From assembly GCA_024103425.1 (NCBI GenBank), contig JAGFIS010000003.1, forward strand, positions 53,521 to 117,520: a stretch of 64,000 nucleotides of DNA. Reading direction: 5' to 3'. Source of the DNA: Chitinophagaceae bacterium (GTDB lineage Bacteria; Bacteroidota; Bacteroidia; Chitinophagales; Chitinophagaceae). The notes beneath the pieces are model-generated. The model ran no database searches. It was not told the origin of the DNA and saw only the letters and a program-made list of their open reading frames with translations. The translations under genes were made by a program, and so were the position numbers. Positions 23,045 to 31,869 of this stretch are shown one piece after another (the first letter of the stretch is position 1; the number at the start of each line of letters is the position of its first letter).

Positions 23045-24295
23045 ATGAAGGTCAAAAGCAGGGTTTTAATTATAGATGATGATCTGGATATGTGTGTATT
23101 GCTTAGCAAGTTTCTGGAGAAGAAGGGTTATGAAACTGCTACAGCTCACAGCGCCTCAAAGGGCATCCAGAAGTTTAAGGATGAAGACTTTGATATTGTA
23201 ATCTGCGATTTCAGACTGGGCGATAAAGATGGCAAAAAGGTACTGGTGAAGGTGAAAGAAATCAAACCCTCTACGATAGTCATTATCATCACCGGATATT
23301 CTGATATCAAGATAGCTGTGGATGTCATCAAACACGGCGCTTTTGATTATATCACCAAACCATTGATTCCTGACGAAGTACTGAGCGTTGTTGAAAAGGC
23401 AAGAAAGGAAATGGAGAAGGCAGAAGCTGCGTCCAAAGAAGAAGAGCCTTCAAAGCCGACACCAAAAGAAGAAAAGCATTACGATGAGGAGACTGATATC
23501 CATTTCAGCCAGGATTATCTGATGGGGCAAGACGAGAGTATTCGCAAAGTGTATCATCAGGTAGGTGTCGTAGCCAATACCAATTACAGCGTGATTCTAT
23601 ACGGTGAAAGCGGTACGGGGAAGGAAGTAATAGCCAAGACAATTCATGAAAACAGTCCGCGCAAGAAAGCGCCGTTTATAGCGATGGACTGTGGAACTCT
23701 GTCAAAAGAACTGGCAGGTAGTGAACTTTTTGGCCATGTGAAAGGTGCTTTCACGGGAGCCATCAGCGATAAGGCAGGGCATTTTGAGTTGGCCAACGGC
23801 GGCACCTTGTTTCTGGATGAAGTGGCCAACCTTAGTGCAGAAGTGCAGGCGTTGTTATTAAGAGTAATTCAGGAGCGAAAATATAAGCGTATCGGCGGAA
23901 CAAAAGAGAATGATGTCGACGTGCGCATCATTGTTGCCAGCAACGAAAATTTGAGAGAGGCCTATAAGAAGGGCAAGTTTCGTGAAGACCTGTACCACAG
24001 GTTCAACGAATTCTCCATTAAGCTGCCTCCGCTTCGCGAAAGGAAGGATGACATTATTCCCTTTGCAGAGTTCTTCTTAAATAAGGCCAATAAAGAGCTT
24101 AAAAGGAAGATAAAAGGATACGATCCCGAGGTAATAGAAATATTTAAGAGCTATCCGTGGCCGGGTAATCTGCGCGAATTCAGGAATGTGGTGCGCAGGG
24201 CCGCGCTGTTGACACCATCAGGACTTATCGATAAGAAAGTCCTCCCGTGGGAGATTGCCCAATATGTAAAGGAAGAAGAATCTCAGAAGAGCTGA
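23045..24295 (+). CDS. Sigma-54-interacting response regulator lacking a DNA-binding domain
   Basis: 416 aa from the ATG at 23045 (a GTG two codons upstream is possible). Receiver domain residues 5-120 with DDD, phospho-Asp in VICDFRLGD near 55, and ITKPL; a charged linker; AAA+ domain with Walker A GESGTGKE near 187, GAFTGA near 234 (contacts sigma-54) and Walker B TLFLDEVANL. NtrC-type proteins normally end in a Fis-type helix-turn-helix; here the protein stops soon after the AAA+ lid (WPGNLREFRNVVRRAALLTP) with VKEEESQKS. The next gene's stop is 13 bases away, so no hidden domain follows. Confidence 0.9.
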   Translation: MKVKSRVLIIDDDLDMCVLLSKFLEKKGYETATAHSASKGIQKFKDEDFDIVICDFRLGDKDGKKVLVKVKEIKPSTIVIIITGYSDIKIAVDVIKHGAFDYITKPLIPDEVLSVVEKARKEMEKAEAASKEEEPSKPTPKEEKHYDEETDIHFSQDYLMGQDESIRKVYHQVGVVANTNYSVILYGESGTGKEVIAKTIHENSPRKKAPFIAMDCGTLSKELAGSELFGHVKGAFTGAISDKAGHFELANGGTLFLDEVANLSAEVQALLLRVIQERKYKRIGGTKENDVDVRIIVASNENLREAYKKGKFREDLYHRFNEFSIKLPPLRERKDDIIPFAEFFLNKANKELKRKIKGYDPEVIEIFKSYPWPGNLREFRNVVRRAALLTPSGLIDKKVLPWEIAQYVKEEESQKS

Positions 24296-24308
24296 GTCTG
24301 CTTATTTG

Positions 24309-25973
24309 TTAGAAATAATAACTCCTCTTCGGCGCATTTAATCTTACTCCAATATTGAAATAAGTAGCAGCATCTGAAGCTGTCTCTTTCCTCAGCAGGA
24401 TATTTCCCTCAATCATCAGGTTTTCTCTGAGTTCGTAACCAACTGTTGCAGCTGCATTTAACACCTGGACCTTATTTCCGCCTCCAACAGTGTTACCATA
24501 GTTGTTTGTACGGGTTGTATATAGTTTAAAAATATCGCCGCCGTAGTTGGTGTTCGCAGTATCCAGTCCCTTAAAATAATAATGTACTCCTGCATCAAAA
24601 TACAGTTTAGGGAGTGGCTGATAACGCACCTTGGCAATGTACTCCTGGAAGTTAGCTTCGAGTTGATGTGCCAGCGGCTGATTGTAATGGGTATAGTTCG
24701 CAACAGAGTCGTAATGCGAATAAGTGAAGGGCCGCACACGATTGGTTTCTACCTGCAGGTCGAGATTGCTGATGTTGAAAGCATCTATATATTTCACACC
24801 TAACTGGTAGCCATACTTGTTAGCCCAGTAGCCGGTATTCTTAAAGACCTCTTTGAGCAGGAATTCGTCCAATACCAACTGGCCGTAAAATTGGAATCTG
24901 TTCATTGCATTTGCTTTGAAGTCAATTCCTGCAAGTGCGTTGTCCGGACTTCCAACAGTACCTTCCACGTGTCTCAGGAAAATAATAGGATTCAGATACA
25001 TGAAATCAAATCTGTTCTTTCTGCCAAAAACTACCCCTTCAAATAATCCTATATTCAGCCATGGGGTGACATTCATGCTTAGGTGGTGCATGGCAGCATA
25101 CTTCCTGTCGAGTAATTTGTCCCCTTTCTTGACGAAGGTGGGTACCAGTTCCATGAAGAGATTCTGATAATTCAGCTTCCAGATTTTGGTATTCAGCTTC
25201 AGGAAGAGGCTGCTGTTGCCGGTGTTATCGAGAAAAAGGCTTCTCTCTCCGTTACCGATAAAGTTTTTATCATACCCAAATTGTACATCGATGTATTTGG
25301 TGACATTAAAAGTGAAATAACCTCTGCCGTCAAAGTAGTCATAACCGTTTTTCTTGAAGGGTTTATAGAATCCTACTCCGGGCGTTGCTCTGTGGTTAGT
25401 TACATATTCTCTGAAGTAAAGCGGACCGCGTTCCTGGTTATCTGTAATCGTAGAACTAAACCCAATTCTGTTGGCGATCCTGCCCCTGAGCGTAACACCT
25501 CGCTTATTGTAGTATAGTGCATCATCTTCTCCTGTTCCGCCACCGTACTGAAAGGAAATAACAGGATCTACAGCCAGGAAGAAATCTTTTTCGTTGACAT
25601 AAAACAGATGAGCAGGTGTTTTATAAAAGGTATTGAAGACGGTCTTTTTACTTTCGAAGGACGTTCCTGTACCACCCGCCCATTCCATATTATTCAGGTA
25701 AAGCGACTGAATATTATGCCTGTCAACCTCCGATAGCGGCAGTTCTCCCATTTTAAAGAGGCTGTCGGCATACCTGGCTTCCTGTACGGCGTTTCTTCTG
25801 CTGAAAGGTTTGGTAGAACTAAAGTTTAGATTGCTATTTTTGCCTTGTTTTATTTCAAGTCTTTCTAACAGCGTATAAGCTTTGTTATCTTCGGGCAGAT
25901 AGGTCGTCTGTGCAAAAAGGCTTCCGGATGTGAAAATCAGTACAAGGACTAAGGGGCTTATGAGTTTTCGCAT
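24309..25973 (-). CDS. Outer-membrane barrel protein, gliding protein RemB / Wzi capsule-assembly type
   Basis: 554 aa with a signal peptide (MRKLISPLVLVLIFTSGSLFAQ). The body is rich in alternating aromatic strands, e.g. YFTFNVTKYIDVQFGYDKNF, GNGERSLFLDNTGNSSLFLK and FDFMYLNPIIFLRHVEGTVG, a pattern I recognise from RemB-like/Wzi-family beta-barrels of Bacteroidota. In Flavobacterium, RemB contributes to cell movement; in capsule systems, Wzi anchors polysaccharide. The C-terminus ends in YYF, an outer-membrane barrel end. Family call from recalled similarity; role here uncertain. Confidence 0.65.
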   Translation of the reverse strand: MRKLISPLVLVLIFTSGSLFAQTTYLPEDNKAYTLLERLEIKQGKNSNLNFSSTKPFSRRNAVQEARYADSLFKMGELPLSEVDRHNIQSLYLNNMEWAGGTGTSFESKKTVFNTFYKTPAHLFYVNEKDFFLAVDPVISFQYGGGTGEDDALYYNKRGVTLRGRIANRIGFSSTITDNQERGPLYFREYVTNHRATPGVGFYKPFKKNGYDYFDGRGYFTFNVTKYIDVQFGYDKNFIGNGERSLFLDNTGNSSLFLKLNTKIWKLNYQNLFMELVPTFVKKGDKLLDRKYAAMHHLSMNVTPWLNIGLFEGVVFGRKNRFDFMYLNPIIFLRHVEGTVGSPDNALAGIDFKANAMNRFQFYGQLVLDEFLLKEVFKNTGYWANKYGYQLGVKYIDAFNISNLDLQVETNRVRPFTYSHYDSVANYTHYNQPLAHQLEANFQEYIAKVRYQPLPKLYFDAGVHYYFKGLDTANTNYGGDIFKLYTTRTNNYGNTVGGGNKVQVLNAAATVGYELRENLMIEGNILLRKETASDAATYFNIGVRLNAPKRSYYF

Positions 25974-25987
25974 TCAGGGTCAGTTAC

Positions 25988-27343
25988 ATGAATAATTTAA
26001 AAATGCAAAATACTGTTTTTAAAAACATTTCTGTAGTCAATGAGAGTAAAATTGAGCAGAAAGACGTATATGTGAAAGGGCAAAGGATTGAGCGGATTGG
26101 CGATAATATTTCTCCCAAAGAAAACTGTACGGAAATCAATGGAGAAGGTTTGCATCTGTTACCCGGAGTGATAGACGACCAGGTACACTTTCGCGAACCG
26201 GGGCTTACACATAAAGCATCTATTTTTACCGAGAGTCGTGCGGCCGTTGCCGGAGGTACTACCTCTTTTATGGAGATGCCTAACACGAAGCCGCCTGCAC
26301 TTACTCTCGAACTACTGGAGGATAAATACCGTATTGCAAGAGAGACATCACTCGCCAATTATAGTTTTTACATGGGAGTCAGCAATGACAACTCAGAAGA
26401 AGTGCTGAAGGCCAATAGGCTTGGCAAGGATATCTGCGGTGTGAAAATATTCATGGGTTCGAGTACCGGAAATATGTTAGTGGATGATGAACCGACACTC
26501 CATAAGATATTTAAAGATTCAGAATTGTTGATTGCCACCCATTGTGAAGATGAAAAAACCATCCGCAATAACTATGGTGTGTTGAAAGAAAAAAACGGTG
26601 AACTGACTCCGGATGATCATCCCGTAGTCCGAAGTGAGCATGCATGTTTTGTTTCGTCTGCCTTTGCCACATCTCTTGCGAAAAAGTATGACAGCCGATT
26701 GCACGTGCTGCACATCACAACGGCTAAAGAGCTTGCGTTGTTTAATAATGATATCCCTCTGAAAGAAAAGCGAATTACTGCTGAGGTGTGTGTACACCAT
26801 CTGCATTTCTGCTCTGATGATTACGAACGGCTCGGTTATCTGATTAAGTGTAATCCTGCGATTAAAGGTACTGTCAACAGAGAGGCTTTGTGGGAAGGGC
26901 TTCTTGATAATACATTGGATGTAATCGCGACAGACCACGCACCGCATCTGCTATCTGAGAAGCAGCCTCCTTATGAGAATGCCGCTTCGGGGTTGCCCCT
27001 GGTTCAGCACTCTCTATTGATGATGTTACATTATTATAAAATGGGGAGGATCAGCCTCGAGAAGATCGTGGAAAAGATGAGTCATGCAGTGGCAGATTGT
27101 TTTCTGGTCAAAGACAGAGGTTACATCAGAGAAGGTTATTTTGCCGACCTGGTAGTGGTAGATTTGAACAAGGAAACCACTGTTAATAAAGAAAATATCC
27201 TTTACAAATGCGGCTGGAGCCCGCTGGAAGATTTTGTCTTTCCGGCCTCTGTTGAAAAGACTTTTGTTAACGGAAAGTGTGTGTACGATGGGGGAGCTAT
27301 TGTCGAGCATCCCGCAGCCATGCGCATGGAATTTACCCGTTAA
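25988..27343 (+). CDS. pyrC: Dihydroorotase
   Basis: Zinc amidohydrolase that closes N-carbamoyl-aspartate to dihydroorotate in pyrimidine synthesis, cytoplasmic. 451 aa, class I size. Metal site: DDQVHFREPG (H-x-R), carboxylated lysine in GVKIFMGSSTG, and ATDHAPH. Also HVLHITTAKEL and the C-terminal SPLEDFVFPASVEKTFVNGK sheet motif. Allantoinase is a close relative, but HFREPGLTHKA fits dihydroorotase. An alternative ATG lies 15 bases downstream (26003). The upstream gene is divergent. Confidence 0.88.
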   Translation: MNNLKMQNTVFKNISVVNESKIEQKDVYVKGQRIERIGDNISPKENCTEINGEGLHLLPGVIDDQVHFREPGLTHKASIFTESRAAVAGGTTSFMEMPNTKPPALTLELLEDKYRIARETSLANYSFYMGVSNDNSEEVLKANRLGKDICGVKIFMGSSTGNMLVDDEPTLHKIFKDSELLIATHCEDEKTIRNNYGVLKEKNGELTPDDHPVVRSEHACFVSSAFATSLAKKYDSRLHVLHITTAKELALFNNDIPLKEKRITAEVCVHHLHFCSDDYERLGYLIKCNPAIKGTVNREALWEGLLDNTLDVIATDHAPHLLSEKQPPYENAASGLPLVQHSLLMMLHYYKMGRISLEKIVEKMSHAVADCFLVKDRGYIREGYFADLVVVDLNKETTVNKENILYKCGWSPLEDFVFPASVEKTFVNGKCVYDGGAIVEHPAAMRMEFTR

Positions 27344-27503
27344 AACCCGTTTTTAAACTCACACGGCCCTAATTGGCACGGTTTTACCTTAACCTGTTTT
27401 GAAGGGTTGGGATTATGGGTTTTTATACTGATACTCTTTTTATCTTCAAATTAAAAAACCTTAATTTCGGTTTTCAAAATAGTTGTTTATCTAACTAAAT
27501 TTT

Positions 27504-29912
27504 ATGATGCATAAAAGGACGATTAAAAGAGTTGCTGTATTAGGCAGTGGAGTTATGGGCAGCCGTATAGCCTGCCTGTTTGCCGGGATCGGTGTAGATG
27601 TTTTATTGCTCGATATCCCACCGAAAGAACTCACGGAAGAGGAAGCAAAGAAGGGATTGCAATTAACAGATAAGGCTGTTGCTAACCGCATAGTGAATAG
27701 TTCACTAGCCGGCACCGTTAAGTCAAAACCTTCTCCGGTATATACTGCCGGCGACATCAAGAGGATTAAGACAGGCAACTTTGATGACAACCTTAAAGAA
27801 ATTGCCGATGTTGACTGGATCATTGAAGTTGTTGTGGAAAGACTGGACATCAAGAAATCTGTTTTCGACAGGGTGGAACAGTTCCGCAAACCGGGAACGC
27901 TGATTACTTCTAATACTTCGGGTATTCCGATTCACATGATGACCGAAGGAAGGAGTGATGATTTCAAAAAACATTTCTGTGGTACCCACTTCTTCAATCC
28001 GCCGAGATATCTGCGTTTGCTGGAAATAATTCCGACTCCCGATACAGACACTGATGTGATTGATTTCTTGGTGCACTATGGAGATCTTTTCCTGGGTAAG
28101 ACAACAGTATTGTGTAAAGACACACCAGCATTTATTGCCAACAGAATCGGTGTGTTCTCTATCATGTCTATATTCCACCTGATGGATAAATTGGAATTGA
28201 ATATCGATGAGATCGACGCTCTGACGGGACCGATATCCGGTCGTCCGAAGTCAGCTACTTTCCGAACGGCGGACGTTGTAGGTATCGATACTTTGGTGAA
28301 GGTGGCACAGGGTGTGAAAGACAACTGTAAAGACGATGAGGCTTCAGCGATTTTTAATATCCCCGATTGGCTGCAGAAGATGGTGGACAACAAGTGGCTG
28401 GGTGATAAAACCGGACAGGGATTCTTCAAAAAGATAAAAGGTGAAGGTGGTAAATCGGAAATTCTGACATTGAACCTGAAAACTTTTGAATATGCTCCGC
28501 GTGAAAAACCCAAGTTTGCAACAGTAGGCGCATCAAAGCCTGTTGATGACTTAAAGACCAGGATGAAAATGCTGGTTGCCGGTCAGGATAAAGCAGGAGA
28601 GTTCTACCGTCAGTTCCACTACAGCCTGTTCTCTTATGTGTCTTTCAGAATTCCTGAAATCAGCGATGAAATCTATCGTTTAGACGATGCGATGCGTGCA
28701 GGTTTCGGTTGGGAGCTTGGCCCGTTTGAATCATGGGATGTTCTCGGTGTTAAGAAAGTGACAGAACAAATGAAGGCTGCGGGTGTTGCTTACGCAGGAT
28801 GGGTGGATGAGTTTATCGGCGCAGGTAATGATTCGTTCTACAAGGTTGAAAACGGAAAGAGACAATGTTACGATGCTGCAACAAAAGCTTACAAGCCGCT
28901 GCCGGGTGGTGATGCCTTTATCATATTGAGCGATCTGAAAGAAAAGACCGTATGGAAAAACAGTGGTTGCCAGTTGGTTGATATGGGTGATGACGTGGTT
29001 GGATTGTCCTGGAATACCAAGATGAACAGCATCGGCAGTGAGGTGATTGAAGGCGTCAATAAATCAATTGCCATCGCAGAAGAAAAATACAAAGGATTGG
29101 TTATCGCCAACGAAGGTGCTCAGTTCAGTGCAGGTGCCAACATCGGTATGATCTTCATGCTTGCGGCAGAACAGGATTATGACGAACTGAATTTGGCCGT
29201 ACGCATGTTTCAGAATACATCCATGCGTATAAGATACTCCTCAGTTCCTGTTGTAGTGGCTCCTCATGGGTTGGCGTTGGGCGGTGGTTGTGAGTTCTCT
29301 TTACATGCAGATAAAATTCAGGCAGCAGCCGAAACCTATATCGGGCTAGTGGAGTTGGGTGTTGGATTGATACCCGGCGGTGGTGGCACAAAGGAGTTTG
29401 CACTGCGTACGTCTGACGAGATGCAGCCTAACGAGCCCGAAACGATTCCGCTGCAGAACAGATTTATGACTATCGGAACAGCTAAAGTTTCAACATCAGG
29501 TTTTGAAGCATTTGATATCGGTATCATGCGCAAAGGACACGATGAAATCTCCATGAATCAGGATAGAAGAATTGCGGATGCCAAGAAGAGTGTGATTGAA
29601 ATGTTTGACCGCGGTTACACCCGGCCAACAGAGCGTACAGATATTAAGGTGCTGGGCCGTTCCGGGTTGGGAATGCTCTATGCAGGTATCAACAGCATGT
29701 TCAGAGGAAACTACATTTCTGAGCACGACGTGAAGATTGCTAAAAAACTGGCCTACGTGATGTGTGGAGGAGATTTGAGTGAGGAAACTTTGGTAAGTGA
29801 ACAATATTTATTAGGATTAGAACGCGAAACCTTCCTGAGTCTCTGTGGTGAGAAGAAAACTCTGGAGCGTTTGCAAAGTGTGTTGAAAACCGGAAAACCG
29901 GTCAGGAACTAA
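27504..29912 (+). CDS. Bifunctional 3-hydroxyacyl-CoA dehydrogenase / enoyl-CoA hydratase (FadB-like, reversed domain order)
   Basis: 802-aa beta-oxidation enzyme. The N-terminal Rossmann domain (VAVLGSGVMGSRIACLFAG; HFFNPPRYLRLLEI with the catalytic His; EIIPTPDTD) is NAD-binding dehydrogenase, followed by its C-terminal helical domains (RIGVFSIMSIFHLMDKL; ALTGPISGRPKSATFRTADV; a second copy near residues 370-430). The C-terminal half is a crotonase fold (GAQFSAGANIGMIF; LALGGGCEFSLHADKI; GLIPGGGGTKEF). This dehydrogenase-first order differs from E. coli FadB, where hydratase is first. A -7-like TAATTTCG (27462-27469) lies upstream. No thiolase gene follows. Confidence 0.9.
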   Translation: MMHKRTIKRVAVLGSGVMGSRIACLFAGIGVDVLLLDIPPKELTEEEAKKGLQLTDKAVANRIVNSSLAGTVKSKPSPVYTAGDIKRIKTGNFDDNLKEIADVDWIIEVVVERLDIKKSVFDRVEQFRKPGTLITSNTSGIPIHMMTEGRSDDFKKHFCGTHFFNPPRYLRLLEIIPTPDTDTDVIDFLVHYGDLFLGKTTVLCKDTPAFIANRIGVFSIMSIFHLMDKLELNIDEIDALTGPISGRPKSATFRTADVVGIDTLVKVAQGVKDNCKDDEASAIFNIPDWLQKMVDNKWLGDKTGQGFFKKIKGEGGKSEILTLNLKTFEYAPREKPKFATVGASKPVDDLKTRMKMLVAGQDKAGEFYRQFHYSLFSYVSFRIPEISDEIYRLDDAMRAGFGWELGPFESWDVLGVKKVTEQMKAAGVAYAGWVDEFIGAGNDSFYKVENGKRQCYDAATKAYKPLPGGDAFIILSDLKEKTVWKNSGCQLVDMGDDVVGLSWNTKMNSIGSEVIEGVNKSIAIAEEKYKGLVIANEGAQFSAGANIGMIFMLAAEQDYDELNLAVRMFQNTSMRIRYSSVPVVVAPHGLALGGGCEFSLHADKIQAAAETYIGLVELGVGLIPGGGGTKEFALRTSDEMQPNEPETIPLQNRFMTIGTAKVSTSGFEAFDIGIMRKGHDEISMNQDRRIADAKKSVIEMFDRGYTRPTERTDIKVLGRSGLGMLYAGINSMFRGNYISEHDVKIAKKLAYVMCGGDLSEETLVSEQYLLGLERETFLSLCGEKKTLERLQSVLKTGKPVRN

Positions 29913-30021
29913 AGTCTAAGCTGTAGGCCATCTGTCATTGCTGATGCAGGATTCAACGCAGCAGAGGTTTGTTATATAAAAAAACTGTTGGGTTAAAAGC
30001 AGAAGTACTATTTTTAACCTC

Positions 30022-30918
30022 ATGTCAGTATTAACGGTAAACAATCTTTCAAAAAATTTTGGGAGTATAAAGGCCCTGAAAAACGTTAGTTTTTCCGTGC
30101 CTAAAGGTGTTGTGTTCGGCATCCTGGGCCCTAATGGTAGTGGCAAGACTACGCTGCTCGGTACTATCCTGGACATTATCCGTCCGACTTCGGGCACTTA
30201 TACTTTATTTGATGAAACCCCTTCGGGTGATTCGCGCAGAAGAATTGGAACACTGCTCGAAACACCGAATTTTTATCATTACCTCAACCCGGTAGAGAAT
30301 CTTAAAATCACCGCAGCTATTAAGAAAAAGGGAACTGAAGCTGAAATTATGAAAGCACTGGAAACAGTGAACTTGGCACACCGCCGTACCTCCAAGTTCA
30401 GCACTTTTTCTCTCGGTATGAAGCAAAGGCTCGCGATTGCCGGCGCCCTGCTAGGCGACCCTGAGGTTTTGGTTTTTGATGAACCGACTAACGGCCTTGA
30501 CCCAACGGGAATTGCAGAAATTCGCCAACTGATGCGCGACCTCCATGCACAGGGTAAGACAATCATCATGGCCAGCCACTTATTGGATGAAGTAGAAAAA
30601 GTATGTACCGATGTGGCCATTCTTAAGAACGGTGATCTGCTGGCAGTCGGCCCGGTTTCGGATATTCTGACCGGCGAAGAAATAATTGATGTCTCAGCAG
30701 CAGATCTGGAGAAGTTGTACAATCTGCTGTCCGGCTTTGACGGCGTTACACGAATCGAAAAGGATAACAGTTTTCTGTCTGTTTACTTTCCGAAAGGGGA
30801 GTCTCACCCTCAAAAGCTCAACGAATTCTGCCATGCGAATGGTATCAGTCTGAGCCATTTGGTGGCTAGAAAGAGAAGTCTTGAATCCAGATTTATTGAA
30901 TTAACGAATAACAATTGA
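30022..30918 (+). CDS. ABC transporter ATP-binding protein (ABC-2 type exporter)
   Basis: 298-aa ATPase on the inner face of the inner membrane. Walker A GPNGSGKTT near residue 38, signature FSLGMKQRLAIAGALLGD near 135, Walker B VLVFDEPTNGLD and H-loop ASHLLDE. After about residue 215 a C-terminal extension typical of DrrA/CcmA-type subunits follows. The permease gene starts 4 bases after the stop, forming one export complex. Substrate unknown. Confidence 0.93.
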   Translation: MSVLTVNNLSKNFGSIKALKNVSFSVPKGVVFGILGPNGSGKTTLLGTILDIIRPTSGTYTLFDETPSGDSRRRIGTLLETPNFYHYLNPVENLKITAAIKKKGTEAEIMKALETVNLAHRRTSKFSTFSLGMKQRLAIAGALLGDPEVLVFDEPTNGLDPTGIAEIRQLMRDLHAQGKTIIMASHLLDEVEKVCTDVAILKNGDLLAVGPVSDILTGEEIIDVSAADLEKLYNLLSGFDGVTRIEKDNSFLSVYFPKGESHPQKLNEFCHANGISLSHLVARKRSLESRFIELTNNN

Positions 30919-30922
30919 TGAT

Positions 30923-31711
30923 ATGGTGGAACTATTGAAGATTGAGTGGATGAAAGTGAAGAACTACAAAGCCTTCTGGGTTTTCACCATTCTGTATTTT
31001 GTCTCTTTGTTCGGCATTAATTATATCGGATTTTACCTCAATACCGTGGCTAAAGAAAATGTTCCTATGGGCGAGGCTATTATAGGCTCGCCTTATGCTT
31101 TCCCGAAGGTGTGGGGTACAGTAGGTTTTATGAGCAGTTGGTTGCTTTATTTCCCAGGGATCCTTTTCATCATGCTAATGATGAATGAATTCAATTTTAA
31201 AACGCACAGACAGAATATTATAGACGGATGGGAGCGGAAGCAGTTCGTCAATGTGAAGTTTGTTTCGATTCTTATTTACTCGATCCTCATAACGCTGTTG
31301 AATGTTCTGGTGGCCCTTTTGTTCGGACTGCTCACCGAGGCATCCCTGTTCAGTTTTGAAGGTTTCGACAGGGTGGGATATATTTTCCTGCAGACGTTTT
31401 CTTACATCGCCTTCGCAGTGTTTTTGTCTTTATTGTTCAGGCGCAGCGGCGTGGCCATGGCTGTCTTTTTCCTGTACGGACTCATTTTTGAATGGCTTCT
31501 CACGGCTTTTATTAATATGAAACTTGATATGACCCCTGTGGGATACTTACTGCCTTTGCAGACCACCGATTCCTTATTGCCACTTCCTTTTGGCAGGGAG
31601 GTGTTGTATAAAGGACTTCCTCCCGATTGGGTACTGATATTGGCTATAGTGATATACGGTGGGTTATACTATATGTTCTCTATCATGAAATTTACAAAAG
31701 ACGATTTATAG
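30923..31711 (+). CDS. ABC-2 type transporter permease
   Basis: 262-aa membrane subunit with six hydrophobic segments, among them AFWVFTILYFVSLFGINYIG, SWLLYFPGILFIMLMMNEF, FVSILIYSILITLLNVLVAL and VAMAVFFLYGLIFEWLLTAF. The internal NFKTHRQNIIDGWERKQFVN segment resembles the coupling region of ABC-2 permeases. It follows the ATPase gene by 4 bases and works with it. Confidence 0.85.
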   Translation: MVELLKIEWMKVKNYKAFWVFTILYFVSLFGINYIGFYLNTVAKENVPMGEAIIGSPYAFPKVWGTVGFMSSWLLYFPGILFIMLMMNEFNFKTHRQNIIDGWERKQFVNVKFVSILIYSILITLLNVLVALLFGLLTEASLFSFEGFDRVGYIFLQTFSYIAFAVFLSLLFRRSGVAMAVFFLYGLIFEWLLTAFINMKLDMTPVGYLLPLQTTDSLLPLPFGREVLYKGLPPDWVLILAIVIYGGLYYMFSIMKFTKDDL

Positions 31712-31869
31712 CCCGTACGGGGTTTAGGGATGCCAAACGGATCATCCGGGGTACTGCAAATTTTGGGTTAAATTTCAAAATAAACTATCCTGTTGCAACC
31801 CTAAAATCATTGCTGCCATCTTTTTGTTGTAAATTAGTTATTGGAATAAAAAACCACCTGAAGATTACT

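Noticed and set aside
31627..31869. N-terminal extension of the tyrosine-rich protein
   Set aside because: It overlaps the ABC permease gene; the ATG at 31870 opens a good signal peptide.
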